NCBI RefSeq assembly: GCF_006538365.1
Contig: NZ_BJKN01000002.1
Coordinates: 944,411-1,008,410 of the forward strand
Source: Moorella sp. E308F
GTDB lineage: Bacteria; Bacillota; DSM-521; Neomoorellales; Neomoorellaceae
DNA: 64,000 nucleotides
Reading direction: 5' to 3'
Each line of letters opens with the position of its first letter. Within the stretch, counting starts at the first letter, position 1. Under the pieces are notes generated by a model. That model saw only the letters and a program-made list of their open reading frames with translations. It did not search any database and was not told the DNA's origin. This document shows positions 9,049 through 17,529 of this stretch, piece after piece. The position numbers and the translations under genes are program-made.

Positions 9049-9828
9049 CTACTCCTGCCTGTAACCGAGCCGACGCGATATTTCCCCGCCAGCCTGACGT
9101 ACAAGCCTGCCAAGCTCGGGTACTCGCTCCAGGGTAACGTGCAGGGTCGGGCCGGAAATACTAAGTGCTGCTACTACCTGCCCTCGGTAATCAAAAATGG
9201 GCGCGCCGACGCAGCGAATACCTTCTTCATTTTCGCCATCATCTATAGAGTAACCGCGTTCCCGTACCCGGGCCAGTTCTGCCTGCAAAGCTGCCATGGT
9301 GGTAATCGTCCGGGAGGTAAACCGGGGCAAATCCCTGCGGGCAATTATCTTTTCTACTTCCTCAGGCGGGAGGAAAGCCAGTATAGCCTTACCTACAGCC
9401 GTCGAATGGAGAGCCACCCGGCGGCCAATCTGGGAATACATACGGATGGTACGATTGCCTTCTACCTTATCAATATAGACGGCTTCATCACCATCCTTTA
9501 CAACCATATGCGCCACTTCCTGGCTCCTGGCCGCCAGTTCCTTGAGATACGGATGGGCAACGGCCCGGACATCGAGCCGGTCCAGCAGGCTGCCACTAAG
9601 TTCCAAGATTTTTAATCCAAGGATGTATTTCCCTGTCGTCGGTTCCTGATCAACATAGCCATAAGCCTTAAGGGTAGTTAACATGCGATAGACGGTACTT
9701 TTATTAAGGCCCAGCCGACGGCTGAGGTCGCTCAAACCTATACCTTCACCGGCCGCTGCCAGTGCTGCTAATATTTTAAGACCCTTCTCCAGGGACAGGA
9801 CGTAACCTTCATTTTGGGGCAAAGCCAT
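9049..9828 (-). CDS. IclR family transcriptional regulator (possible KdgR-type)
   Basis: About 259 residues. A winged helix-turn-helix (about residues 10-70, GLSDLSRRLGLNKSTVYRML) is followed by the IclR effector domain, with the GRRVALHSTAVGKAILAF and IRCVGAPIFD segments typical of the family. ATG 9828 is chosen; a TTG at 9843 is also possible. A 16-bp perfect palindrome lies just upstream and may be its operator. IclR proteins such as KdgR often control uronate and 2-keto-3-deoxygluconate genes, and the uxu genes are 2.6 kb away on the same strand, so uronate control is a reasonable inference. Its first part is duplicated at 12022-12196. Confidence 0.85.
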   Translation of the reverse strand: MALPQNEGYVLSLEKGLKILAALAAAGEGIGLSDLSRRLGLNKSTVYRMLTTLKAYGYVDQEPTTGKYILGLKILELSGSLLDRLDVRAVAHPYLKELAARSQEVAHMVVKDGDEAVYIDKVEGNRTIRMYSQIGRRVALHSTAVGKAILAFLPPEEVEKIIARRDLPRFTSRTITTMAALQAELARVRERGYSIDDGENEEGIRCVGAPIFDYRGQVVAALSISGPTLHVTLERVPELGRLVRQAGGEISRRLGYRQE

Positions 9829-9890
9829 CCACTCCAGAAACAAAACTTCCTACAATATATTGTAGCACCATTTTGCGTGGTGGAGTATCT
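9716..9890. repeat. 175-bp duplicated segment, copy 1 (iclR 5' end and operator)
   Basis: This segment, covering the first 38 or so codons of iclR and its upstream palindrome, recurs in the same orientation at 12022-12196. One mismatch is visible (9881 t against 12187 g). Sequence similarity stops abruptly at both ends. Confidence 0.93.
9850..9865. promoter_or_regulatory. Palindromic operator candidate upstream of iclR
   Basis: CTACAATATATTGTAG is a perfect 16-bp inverted repeat located 22 bases before the iclR ATG. Its length and position fit an IclR-family autoregulatory operator. The same palindrome is conserved in the duplicated copy at 12156-12171. Confidence 0.6.
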
Positions 9891-10048
9891 ATCTTATTCT
9901 GGGAGAATTTTTGGCCATACTGGAAAAAGGTAGTACCATACGTAACGCAGATGGCAATCGCCTTGATGGCGGTATAATTTACCCCGTCGTTGGACAACAT
10001 GGTGATAGCCACCATTGCGGATCAGAAGAAACAGCAGAGTTCCGATGA

Positions 10049-10785
10049 TCAATTTCTAGGCTCCATAGGAGTTTTTGGCAATCTGACCGTAAATACTGTC
10101 ATTATATCATCATCACGTGAATCAAAGGAAATAGTTCCACCGCATTCCCTCACCAGATTTTTAACAATAAATAAACCCATCCCCGTTCCTTCCTGTCCCT
10201 TGGTGGTAAATCCCGGTTCAAAAATCCTTTCTCGGATCTCAGGTGCAATAGTACCAGGGTTGGTTATTTCAAAAACAAACCAATTATCTTCCTGATCGAT
10301 TCTTATCTTAATCCATTTATCTTTATAGAAGCTCGTCTCATAAATAGCATTATCAAGCAAATTGCCAAGAATACTTACCAGCTTATCTGCAGAGATAGAC
10401 AATTCAGCCAAAGAAGTATTCACATCTAACGACGCCTGCAAATAACTCAAACTTGCCAGCTTGCTGCTAATAAGGGCGGCAACTTCTGGCCTTTTTAAGG
10501 AAACAAGTTTTTCTATTTGAATAAGATCTTTTGATAGACCTTTGATATAATCGGCAGCATCATTATCCATCTTCAATTGAATAAGCCCCAGGATTACCTG
10601 TAAATGGTTAACAAAATCATGATGTTTAGACCTCAAGGTGGTAATTAATTTTTCGGCTTCCTCTAACCTTACCATTACCTTCTCGGCTTCACTTTCCCTT
10701 TCAACCAGTCTAAGCATCTCCCGGACTACCCATAAACTCGAAATCATCACAGCAATAATAGCACTGCTTGCACCTGCTGCTAGCT
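10049..10785 (-). pseudogene. Sensor histidine kinase, Spo0B/DpiB type, 5'-truncated
   Basis: The preserved part holds one transmembrane segment (ending ISSLWVV), then a Spo0B-like phosphoacceptor helix with the HHDFVNHLQVILGLIQL motif. A GHKL ATPase domain follows with the N box ILGNLLDNAIYE, the G1 box EITNPG and the G2 box GTGMGLFIVKNL. Relatives such as CitA/DpiB carry two transmembrane helices and a sensor domain of about 150 residues ahead of this; here that portion is missing. The reading frame reaches a stop just upstream of a GTG at 10837, and the same DNA carries an unrelated small frame, so a rearrangement junction probably lies near 10785-10800. No response regulator follows. Kinase activity without a sensor is doubtful. 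Confidence 0.7.
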
Positions 10786-10913
10786 TCCAACACTTTTTTA
10801 GCCAGGAGACGGTAGGCCTCCCGGAGTCCTGAAGCACTCTCGGACGAATAAACTACCTTCACGTTTACGGCGAATGGCGTTTTTCCTTGAAATTCCGGCA
10901 TTTTGCCCTTCAC
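10786..10913 (-). pseudogene. Small unrecognised gene start, probably truncated by the kinase junction
   Basis: A minus-strand frame beginning near 10913 (or at an internal ATG six bases after a purine-rich stretch) encodes a coding-like segment containing PFAVNVKVVYSSESASGL and then REAYRLLAKKVLEA. The frame then continues into low-quality cysteine-rich sequence that is out of frame with the kinase. I do not recognise the family. The change in character at about 10786 suggests that the 5' end of one gene has been joined, out of frame, to the 3' end of the kinase. Confidence 0.35.
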
Positions 10914-10969
10914 CGGTCGCCCCCCCCTTCCCTATATTCTACGAAAAAAGAAGATTATCCTACCACAGG

Positions 10970-10997
10970 AAAAGGGCTCCAATGAAGGAGCCCTTTT
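10970..10997. terminator. Bidirectional terminator downstream of the toxin gene
   Basis: An 11-bp perfect stem, AAAAGGGCTCC with GGAGCCCTTTT, and a six-base loop. It lies 47 bases beyond the PIN toxin stop and has T-runs on both strands. Confidence 0.8.
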
Positions 10998-11043
10998 ATT
11001 CCCGGATCGTTAACCCAGCTTGCATTTCCACCCATGCAATAAC

Positions 11044-11433
11044 CTACCAGGTTTCCATGGTTAAATCATCAATTTCCTTGAAATGAGTATCGCGACTAAC
11101 TAAAATTAAATTGTGTTGTAAAGCCACCGCTGCAATCCAAATGTCGTTCTCAGGAATGGGTTTCCCTTTTTTCTTCAAATTATTCTTAATTCTACCGTAA
11201 TACTTGGCAGTATTCTTATCACAAGCAAGGATCATACTCTCAGCGGCAAGGGAATCTATAAGCAAAATGTTATTTTCAACCTTTCTGGATTTTAAAGCGC
11301 CAAAATAAAGTTCACCTAACACTATAGCAGGAATGAATACCTTATTTTCCATATCCAGCTTTTCTATAATTGAAGGTTCACCAGCAAAAAGGGCGATAAC
11401 TATATTAGTGTCCAATAGATAATTACCACTCAC
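11044..11433 (-). CDS. vapC: VapC-type PIN domain toxin
   Basis: About 130 residues of a PIN-fold ribonuclease. The acidic catalytic residues are visible in LLDTNIVIALF (N-terminal Asp), VLGELYFGAL (Glu) and PENDIWIAAVAL (Asp), with a final SRDTHF. The GTG at 11433 is chosen because it overlaps the antitoxin stop (GTGAGTGGTAA), the usual arrangement for coupled toxin-antitoxin translation. The longer in-frame start at 11463 adds ten residues without support. PIN toxins of this type usually cleave tRNA or rRNA; the target here is unknown. Confidence 0.85.
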   Translation of the reverse strand: MSGNYLLDTNIVIALFAGEPSIIEKLDMENKVFIPAIVLGELYFGALKSRKVENNILLIDSLAAESMILACDKNTAKYYGRIKNNLKKKGKPIPENDIWIAAVALQHNLILVSRDTHFKEIDDLTMETW

Positions 11434-11668
11434 CAAGATCAATCCTCTCGCAGGATTCTTCAATCTCTCGTTCCATAATTTTTAAGTCGTCTTTCTCAAT
11501 AGTGCCTGCGAATCGGATAAGGTCATTTCCTTTCGTCTGCTGATCAAGCTCTGTAAGAGAAAGGATAAATTTTAAGACCCTTTTTTGTTTTTCATAAGGT
11601 AAAACTGAAAGGCTTTTTATAATTTCATCTCTTATACTGGGGTCAATCATGATACTCACGCCCTTCAC
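11423..11668 (-). CDS. Antitoxin partner of the PIN toxin
   Basis: An 81-residue acidic protein directly upstream of, and overlapping, the PIN gene. The N-terminal half (IRDEIIKSLSVLPYEKQKRV) looks helical. The C-terminal half is rich in Glu, Asp and Ile, as expected of a toxin-wrapping tail. I do not see a clear AbrB, MazE or RHH motif. An internal ATG at 11650 is an alternative start. Its role as antitoxin is inferred from position and size. Confidence 0.7.
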   Translation of the reverse strand: MKGVSIMIDPSIRDEIIKSLSVLPYEKQKRVLKFILSLTELDQQTKGNDLIRFAGTIEKDDLKIMEREIEESCERIDLGEW

Positions 11669-11879
11669 CTATGTTATTGCTTATATTTTACATGGTTTCA
11701 AAGGAAATCACTATTTATCTCCTTCCTGCCACCATTTTATCCCAGGGCTACCAAAATATCAATATTGCTATAGCTTGGCTCGTGGGTCAAGTCCAAATTG
11801 AAGTGTAAAATTACCTCTGGTAGATGATGCTGGTTTGTTTTAAGCTGCCTGCAAACGCGTGTCAATTGTTAATGCTTTT

Positions 11880-12021
11880 GTCATATGGCCATTGCGATAA
11901 CCCTGCCGTTCTTCAGTGCGCTCGTAAGGTTTGGCTTTCAACCGCTCCGTGGCCTGAGCGAGGAAGAAAAACTCCGACTATACCAACCTGTTCGGCGGCT
12001 CGTTCATCGCCGTAACTTCTT
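11880..12021 (+). pseudogene. Possible insertion-sequence remnant
   Basis: On the plus strand a short frame reads PFFSALVRFGFQPLRGLSEE and then EKLRLYQPVRRLVHRRNFFD, which has the feel of a transposase fragment. It has no start, and it abuts the truncated second iclR copy exactly at 12022. I cannot name the IS family. The remaining sequence back to 11669 shows nothing recognisable. Confidence 0.3.
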
Positions 12022-12134
12022 CGACGGCTGAGGTCGCTCAAACCTATACCTTCACCGGCCGCTGCCAGTGCTGCTAATATTTTAAGACCCTTCTCCAGGG
12101 ACAGGACGTAACCTTCATTTTGGGGCAAAGCCAT
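12022..12134 (-). pseudogene. Truncated second copy of iclR
   Basis: Starting at the ATG at 12134 it encodes the same first 38 or so residues as the intact IclR at 9049-9828 (MALPQNEGYVLSLEKGLKIL onward to LSDLSRR). It then runs into unrelated sequence at 12022, so it lacks most of the helix-turn-helix and the whole effector domain. Confidence 0.9.
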
Positions 12135-12155
12135 CCACTCCAGAAACAAAACTTC

Positions 12156-12171
12156 CTACAATATATTGTAG
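12156..12171. promoter_or_regulatory. Second copy of the iclR operator palindrome
   Basis: CTACAATATATTGTAG again, in the duplicated segment. It is unlikely to drive a working gene but could titrate the regulator. Confidence 0.5.
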
Positions 12172-12213
12172 CACCATTTTGCGTGGGGGAGTATCTCTTG
12201 CGTTTGTCAAAAT

Positions 12214-12277
12214 AAAAGTGATTCACTATGGCAAAGTAAATCTGTTCCAGTTGTGCTAATAAAAAAGTGATCCACTA
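12214..12277. repeat. Two near-identical AAAAGTGATYCACTA boxes
   Basis: The 15-base box occurs at 12214-12228 and 12263-12277, 49 bases apart, differing at one base. Each contains a near palindrome (GTGATTCAC or GTGATCCAC). Such spaced boxes resemble terminal binding sites of insertion sequences, but no transposase follows, so this is probably an IS end left behind. A further imperfect hairpin (GGGGTAGGCAGC with GCTGCCCC) lies at 12332-12374, just beyond uxuA, without a T-run. Confidence 0.4.
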
Positions 12278-12391
12278 CTCAATGTGGAAGCGTTGAGGAT
12301 GGAGAGATGGTGCCTATCCTTTCCCTGGGGAGGGGTAGGCAGCACGAACGACGAACAGTCGTCCTGGCTGCCCCTGGTCTATAAGAAAAAT

Positions 12392-13480
12392 CTAATCAAA
12401 AGAACATCTCTTTTTCATTTTATCAATAGCTTCCCACAGCCCGTTCAGGTAGGCGATTCCTAGTGCCCTGTCATACAGGCCATAACCAGGTCTACCTACT
12501 TCTCCCCAGATCATCCTGCCGTGGTCCGGCCTGATATATCCCTGGAAATTAATATCATGGTATGCCTTCATAATCTCAAACATATCCAAAGAGCCGTCCG
12601 AAGATAAATGGGAAGTCTCGTCAAAGTTACGGGGCGAATGTATCTTTATATTCCTTACATGTCCGAAATGTATCCTTCCTTTAGCCCCGAAATAGCGTAT
12701 AAGTGCCGGAATATCGTTGTCCGGATTCGCCCCGAGGCTGCCACTGCACAGGGTAATGCCGTTGTAGGGGCTATCCACAAGGTTCATGATCTTCTCTAAG
12801 GTTTCTTTGGATTTTACAATTCTGGGCAGGCCAAATATGGACCACGGCGGATCATCGGGATGAATAGCCATTTTTATATCGACCTCTTCAGCCACAGGAA
12901 TAATTGCTCTTAAAAAATACCCCAGGTTTTCTAAAAGCTTTTCCTCATCCACATTCTTGTATTGTTCAAACAACACTTTTAATGTTTTAAGCCGTTCAGG
13001 CTCCCAGCCAGGGAGTTCAAAACCGTTGGAGTTAGCTTCCACCTCTTCCACTATCTTATCGGGATCCACCTTCTGTACCTTTTTCTCTTCGTAGGACAGG
13101 GCAGTGGAACCATCCGGCAAAACCTTCGCTAAATCTGACCGCGTCCAGTCAAATACAGGCATAAAGTTGTAGCACACGACCTTAATACCGAATTTCGCCA
13201 GATTTCTCAAGGTCTGCATGTAATTCTCAATATAACGGTCCCTGCTGGGAAGCCCAAGCTTGATATCCTCATGGACATTAACGCTTTCTATGACCTCTAA
13301 TTCCAGTCCCGCATTCTCTACTGTGTCCTTTAATTTCTTTATTTTTTCAACTGGCCATACTTCACCTACTGGTACATCGTAAATGGCGCTTACAATCCCG
13401 GGCTTTCCCGGTATCTGCCTGATTTTTTCCAGAGAAATACTGTCATAACCTTCTCCGAACCATCTGAATGTCATTTTCAT
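12392..13480 (-). CDS. uxuA: Mannonate dehydratase
   Basis: About 362 residues. UxuA dehydrates D-mannonate to 2-keto-3-deoxygluconate using a metal ion and a TIM barrel. The protein begins [20 protein letters not shown], the family start. It retains the [18 protein letters not shown] metal/substrate segment near 225, the [10 protein letters not shown] segment and the C-terminal [13 protein letters not shown] motif. The ATG at 13480 is chosen over a TTG at 13501 because it restores the normal N terminus and has a GAGAGG site upstream. It follows uxuB by a few bases. Product 2-keto-3-deoxygluconate would be handled by KdgK and Eda at 38-40 kb. Confidence 0.93.
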   Translation of the reverse strand: MKMTFRWFGEGYDSISLEKIRQIPGKPGIVSAIYDVPVGEVWPVEKIKKLKDTVENAGLELEVIESVNVHEDIKLGLPSRDRYIENYMQTLRNLAKFGIKVVCYNFMPVFDWTRSDLAKVLPDGSTALSYEEKKVQKVDPDKIVEEVEANSNGFELPGWEPERLKTLKVLFEQYKNVDEEKLLENLGYFLRAIIPVAEEVDIKMAIHPDDPPWSIFGLPRIVKSKETLEKIMNLVDSPYNGITLCSGSLGANPDNDIPALIRYFGAKGRIHFGHVRNIKIHSPRNFDETSHLSSDGSLDMFEIMKAYHDINFQGYIRPDHGRMIWGEVGRPGYGLYDRALGIAYLNGLWEAIDKMKKRCSFD

Positions 13481-13503
13481 ATCTCTCACGTCCTCTCTCA
13501 ATA

Positions 13504-15120
13504 TTACCCTAAATACTTTTGTAATATATTCCTTACAGCATTAGGTCCGGACACCATTTCCTTGAAATAACCCTCAATTTTTTCTCCCAACCCTACTTCA
13601 TAAAGGTTTAAACCAAAAATGTTTTTATTTACCAAAATAGGCTTCAAGCTATCGCCTACAGTTCCTGTATTACCCAGTCTAACTCTTGATAGGTGCGACT
13701 TTAGTACATTTAGCATAGGGTCGGGGCTCAGCGGCATTTCTTGACCCTTATCATCCAGGCCCAAAAGATACCTGCACCAACCCGCAATTGTCAGAGGAAT
13801 ATAGGTAAGACTTGCTGGATCCAGATCCTCTCTATCACGATAGGCTTTGATGGTTTCACCGAATCTTATACCAATCTTTTGGGAAGTATCTGTAACTATT
13901 CTTTGCGGTGTATCAGGTATAAAGGGATTGGGCAACCTTTGTTCTATGACTTCTCGTATAAAAGCCTCGGGACTTAATATACCCGGATTTATAACAACAG
14001 GGAGACCTTCTTCATACCCTATCTTCTCTACCAGCTTCTTTAATTGGCTGTCCTTCATTTCGTCCGCTATAAGATTATATCCCAGTAGACATCCAAATAC
14101 CGCCAGTGCCGTATGCAGAGGATTCAGGCATGTACAGACCTTCATTTTTTCGGCCCTATCTACCGTCTGCCTATCGGTAAACAGCACCCCCGCTAATTCA
14201 AGAGGCAGGCGCCCATTGGGGAAGTTATCCTCAATAACCAGGTACTGGGGTCTTTCGGCATTAACGAAAGGCGCAATATAGGTATTTTTCTTGGTACACA
14301 TGATTTCCATGCCTTCAAAACCTGTGGCAAGCAATGAGGCCTTAACAGCCTCAGAAGGTCTGGGCACAATCTTGTCAATCATGGTCCAGGGGAAGCTTAC
14401 TTTGCTTTCATCGTTGATATATGTTAAAAAACCACTCTCTACCAGCCCATTTTCCACCCATTTTTTGACAATTGTTTCAACGGATTCATGAAGCTTTTCC
14501 CCGTTATGGGCATAGTTATCCATACTTACAAAAGCAATGGGCAGTTCGCCGCTTTTGTATCTTGTATAGGCCAGTGAAGCAACTTTAGATATGATATGCC
14601 TGGGTTGTCCAGGCCCGTCATGCATATCCTTTAATACTTCATCAAAGTATTCTCCTGACATATTTTTTAGGCTATATCCCTTTTCCGTAATGGTAAAACT
14701 AACCATCTGCAGAGAAGGTTTTGTAAAAAATTCTTTTAACCGTTCCCAATCATGTTCTCGTGAAACATCTCCGACCATCCCTTCGCTTATACTGCCAACG
14801 ACTTTTTTATCCAGGTTTCCGTCGGGGTTCATGATCACAAGCAAGCTCAAGTTATCATACGGGATATAAATCTTATCGATGATTTCGAAATCAAATGCTT
14901 CCACTGCCACAATTCCCGTTTGGGCCTTTCCCATATTGAGAAGCCTTTGCTGCAGCATGGCAATAAATCCTCTAAATATATTACCGGCACCAAAGTGTAT
15001 CCATACCGGGTTTTCCCTGGTAACCGCCGCAACTTTGTCGTAATCGAATTCCGGTAGTTCAATTCCTGCATTTTGCCAGGCTTTTTTATTTTTTATACCC
15101 TCTCTGCTCAAGTTAGGCAA
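13504..15120 (-). CDS. uxuB: D-mannonate oxidoreductase (fructuronate reductase)
   Basis: A 538-residue member of the long-chain mannitol dehydrogenase family, reducing D-fructuronate to D-mannonate with NADH. The N-terminal [20 protein letters not shown] nucleotide-binding segment begins near residue 40. [14 protein letters not shown] lies mid-protein, and the [13 protein letters not shown] segment with the family's KxxxxNxxH-type catalytic region is near 330. A TTG start at 15120 is supported by a GGGGGGA site nine bases upstream. It sits between the isomerase-like gene and uxuA in a uronate operon. Tagaturonate reductase (UxaB) is a less likely alternative. Confidence 0.87.
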   Translation of the reverse strand: MPNLSREGIKNKKAWQNAGIELPEFDYDKVAAVTRENPVWIHFGAGNIFRGFIAMLQQRLLNMGKAQTGIVAVEAFDFEIIDKIYIPYDNLSLLVIMNPDGNLDKKVVGSISEGMVGDVSREHDWERLKEFFTKPSLQMVSFTITEKGYSLKNMSGEYFDEVLKDMHDGPGQPRHIISKVASLAYTRYKSGELPIAFVSMDNYAHNGEKLHESVETIVKKWVENGLVESGFLTYINDESKVSFPWTMIDKIVPRPSEAVKASLLATGFEGMEIMCTKKNTYIAPFVNAERPQYLVIEDNFPNGRLPLELAGVLFTDRQTVDRAEKMKVCTCLNPLHTALAVFGCLLGYNLIADEMKDSQLKKLVEKIGYEEGLPVVINPGILSPEAFIREVIEQRLPNPFIPDTPQRIVTDTSQKIGIRFGETIKAYRDREDLDPASLTYIPLTIAGWCRYLLGLDDKGQEMPLSPDPMLNVLKSHLSRVRLGNTGTVGDSLKPILVNKNIFGLNLYEVGLGEKIEGYFKEMVSGPNAVRNILQKYLG

Positions 15121-15167
15121 CTTCGTTTATCCCCCCTGAACATACCTTAAACTCCAATTGCTCTTCC

Positions 15168-16418
15168 TTAAATATTTCGCCCGATAAAATTCCAGAAATT
15201 ATTGCTGAAAAGATCCTCTATATCCCTTTTGATTTCTTCTTCAGTAATCCGCCAACCGTTTTCCAAAAGAAGCTGGTATTTTTTAGTCAGGATATCGGCT
15301 ATAATTTTCCTGAAATGTACCCATTTATAGATTAGATGTTCCAGTACACGAGCGTCTGAGTGCTGGGGAATAAAAGACAGTCCAAGGGTGTCCAACCGCA
15401 TGCTGGTAATCTCTTTAACCATGTCAGGATTATTTAAAAACCACCAGCATCCAAATACCATTAAATTCCTGAACTTCCTTGCAGTCACTACAAGCTCGTG
15501 CTGGTTTTCTTTGGAAAGCATGGTTACTAAAAATTTATTTTTAGGATAAGTCCTGCACAGGTATTCAATTGACCTAATATCCGCTTTGCCCACGGAATCC
15601 GCTGCCAGGCCCAAATAAGGATTTACCAATCTTTTTACCCCGATCATCAAAGCCAGGGGTATTTTTACTTCCCTGCAGATTGGGAGAACACATTTTTCCA
15701 GTATTCTCGAGCGGTAAGAATCCTCCGGAACCGTAAAATCTGGCGGTAAGGAAACTGCCATATAGACAGCGTTAATTTTTTTCACCCAATCTTTGAGGAA
15801 AAGTTTAATTTCGTTTATCGTATTCTCATCCAGGCACCTGTCTACCCGGTAACCCAACTTGATTAATTCCCTGTGATTTTTTTCATAGTCATTAAGCAGC
15901 GGATCGAGCCTTAAAGCGGCTTTAAATCTGGGATCCTTATTACCGACCTTTTCCCACCATTGTCTTTCAGTAGCATCGAAAGGGTCATTAGTCATGATTA
16001 CTTCTTTTACTCCGGCCAACGCAAAAATTCTGTTCACATATTCAGTTACCGGAATTATACTGCTCTGCTCCCTGAAGGCCTGTAAATCCCTTTTGTTTAC
16101 ATCCAGCCCCAGTCCCTTCAAAACCGTTAATACGCCCCGCTGGGCCTCGCTTATGGGCGAGTGTTTAATAAATAAGGTTTGAAAAATCAGTTCAGCTTGC
16201 TGCATCTTGGGCAGGCTAAAGAATTCTTCATAATCCATCGTGGTATAGCGGAAAAACTCGGCAATTAAGTAGTGATACGTTAACAGCTCATCTATGCCAT
16301 ATAAGAACATATCTCCAAAATCAGGAGGATAAAGATGAGTATGAATGTCGGTTACTTGAACCCGCTCAACTTCCTTTGTAACTACTGCTGCTAAAGTATC
16401 TTGATTGACAACTACCAT
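15168..16418 (-). CDS. Uronate isomerase-like amidohydrolase
   Basis: About 416 residues. The DIHTHLYPP metal-binding motif near the N terminus, a run of conserved Trp/Phe residues, and the late SFIPQHSDARVLEHLIYKW segment match distant members of the UxaC (glucuronate/galacturonate isomerase) branch of the amidohydrolase superfamily. It is somewhat shorter than classical UxaC (about 470 residues). The start ATG at 16418 is preferred because the GGAGGAG ribosome site lies inside the longer frame. Directly upstream of uxuB and uxuA, it would supply fructuronate. Identity at the level of substrate is inferred. Confidence 0.75.
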   Translation of the reverse strand: MVVVNQDTLAAVVTKEVERVQVTDIHTHLYPPDFGDMFLYGIDELLTYHYLIAEFFRYTTMDYEEFFSLPKMQQAELIFQTLFIKHSPISEAQRGVLTVLKGLGLDVNKRDLQAFREQSSIIPVTEYVNRIFALAGVKEVIMTNDPFDATERQWWEKVGNKDPRFKAALRLDPLLNDYEKNHRELIKLGYRVDRCLDENTINEIKLFLKDWVKKINAVYMAVSLPPDFTVPEDSYRSRILEKCVLPICREVKIPLALMIGVKRLVNPYLGLAADSVGKADIRSIEYLCRTYPKNKFLVTMLSKENQHELVVTARKFRNLMVFGCWWFLNNPDMVKEITSMRLDTLGLSFIPQHSDARVLEHLIYKWVHFRKIIADILTKKYQLLLENGWRITEEEIKRDIEDLFSNNFWNFIGRNI

Positions 16419-16457
16419 ATTTTTCTCCTCCATTAACCTGCTATTCCCTATGGTTAG

Positions 16458-16717
16458 CTAGCTCATATACAATCCACCGTTAACATCTATGGTTGCTCCG
16501 GTAATATAATCGGCATAATCGGATGCCAAAAACATAGCAGCCCCAACTATATCTTCTGGAGTTCCCGCACGTTTCAACAAAATCTCTGACGCCATTTTTT
16601 CAAATACTTGCGGCGGAGTAATCTCAGGGTTATGAAACGGTGTACGGATCAGGCCAGGGGCAATGGCATTGACCAGTATATTATATTCCGCCAGTTCCCG
16701 GGCCAGAGAGCGGTACC
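16458..16717 (-). pseudogene. C-terminal remnant of a short-chain dehydrogenase/reductase
   Basis: About 85 residues of an SDR C terminus remain. RSLARELAEYNILVNAIAPG is the helix after the missing YxxxK site. LIRTPFHNPEITP, RAGTPEDIVGAAMFLASDYA and the terminal ITGATIDVNGGLYMS follow. The Rossmann half and catalytic Ser-Tyr-Lys are gone. Upstream, the sequence changes to IS debris at about 16717. In a uronate cluster the original gene may have been a sugar-acid or fructuronate-type SDR, but that is a guess. Confidence 0.85.
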
Positions 16718-17002
16718 GTAGTGATCGACAGACGTTGAGACAAAATCGGCTGATTTTATAAGAGGACCATATTTTGTATATAGACCATTCATATCGCCAC
16801 CCGATCTATTTTGGGGTCAGTCAGGCTGTCCGGCAAGGGCGGGACTTCACTATGGTTTACCAATCGCCTCTTGACTGTCAACCTGACTGGCCCGTCGTCC
16901 CTCGGTTAGTCGCGGCGCTAAGGGCTAATGTAAGCCTTCACCTCAGACTTACCATTCTCTGAACCCATTCTTTTGGGTAATATATGCTCTGTACTGCTAC
17001 AT

Positions 17003-17417
17003 TCCTTGAGCTATACGGTTTCTTCTTTCAGGTTCCGAAACCGTCTCTCAATGTACCCGTTGGCATCTATAACGCTAATCTTATAGAATATTATAGCCTT
17101 CTGTGTGAAGATGGCTTACCAAGGTCTTATTATTAATCTCCGGTCTTAGCTGGTCTTTTTGAAGGATATCAACTTTAATTGCCAGCTCACCGATCTTGGC
17201 CTGGCCTCCATGAGTTTCGTTCGAGTTCTCTTCACGGTTGGAAGGCCCCTTCTGTAAGGCCGCCATTCCACCCTTATTGAAAGGCATACAACCACTTATA
17301 GAACAGCGACTGAAATACCTGGTGTTTATAGCAAATGGCGGCAATATTGGCTTCAGGAGCAAAGCCGGCCATTATACTCCCTAGCTTTTCATCTGTTGTC
17401 CAGCGCTTCTTCGGCAC
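17003..17417 (-). mobile_element. Degenerate IS3-family element (orfA frameshifted, orfB remnant)
   Basis: From a GTG at 17417, with an AGGAGG site upstream, the frame reads VPKKRWTTDEKLGSIMAGFA and then ICYKHQVFQSLFYKWLYAF. This is the helix-turn-helix of an IS3-type OrfA. A frameshift to the next frame occurs at about residue 48 (FNKGGMAALQKGPSNR, then KIGELAIKVDILQKDQ). After a large deletion a short piece, NANGYIERRFRNLKEETV, is all that is left of the OrfB integrase core C terminus (17003-17070). The element cannot transpose. It separates the uronate isomerase operon from the URO-D operon. Confidence 0.8.
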
Positions 17418-17529
17418 GATATAAACCTCCTCTCCTCACTTCCTATTTCTACTATACCGTTTATTAGAGCCTCTATGGAGTCAGCATACATGATTGTCGA
17501 GGTTGCAATTGTATTTTAGGAACTAACTA

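Larger units (their letters stand above)
12022..12196. repeat. 175-bp duplicated segment, copy 2
   Basis: Direct repeat of 9716-9890, including the CTACAATATATTGTAG palindrome at 12156-12171. It lies between an IS-like fragment and the uxuA 3' flank. Confidence 0.93.

Noticed and set aside
9809-10015. Minus-strand 68-codon frame upstream of iclR (MVAITMLSNDGVNYTAIKAI)
   Set aside because: It might be a transporter C-terminal remnant, but it overlaps the iclR start and the operator palindrome and I cannot name a family.
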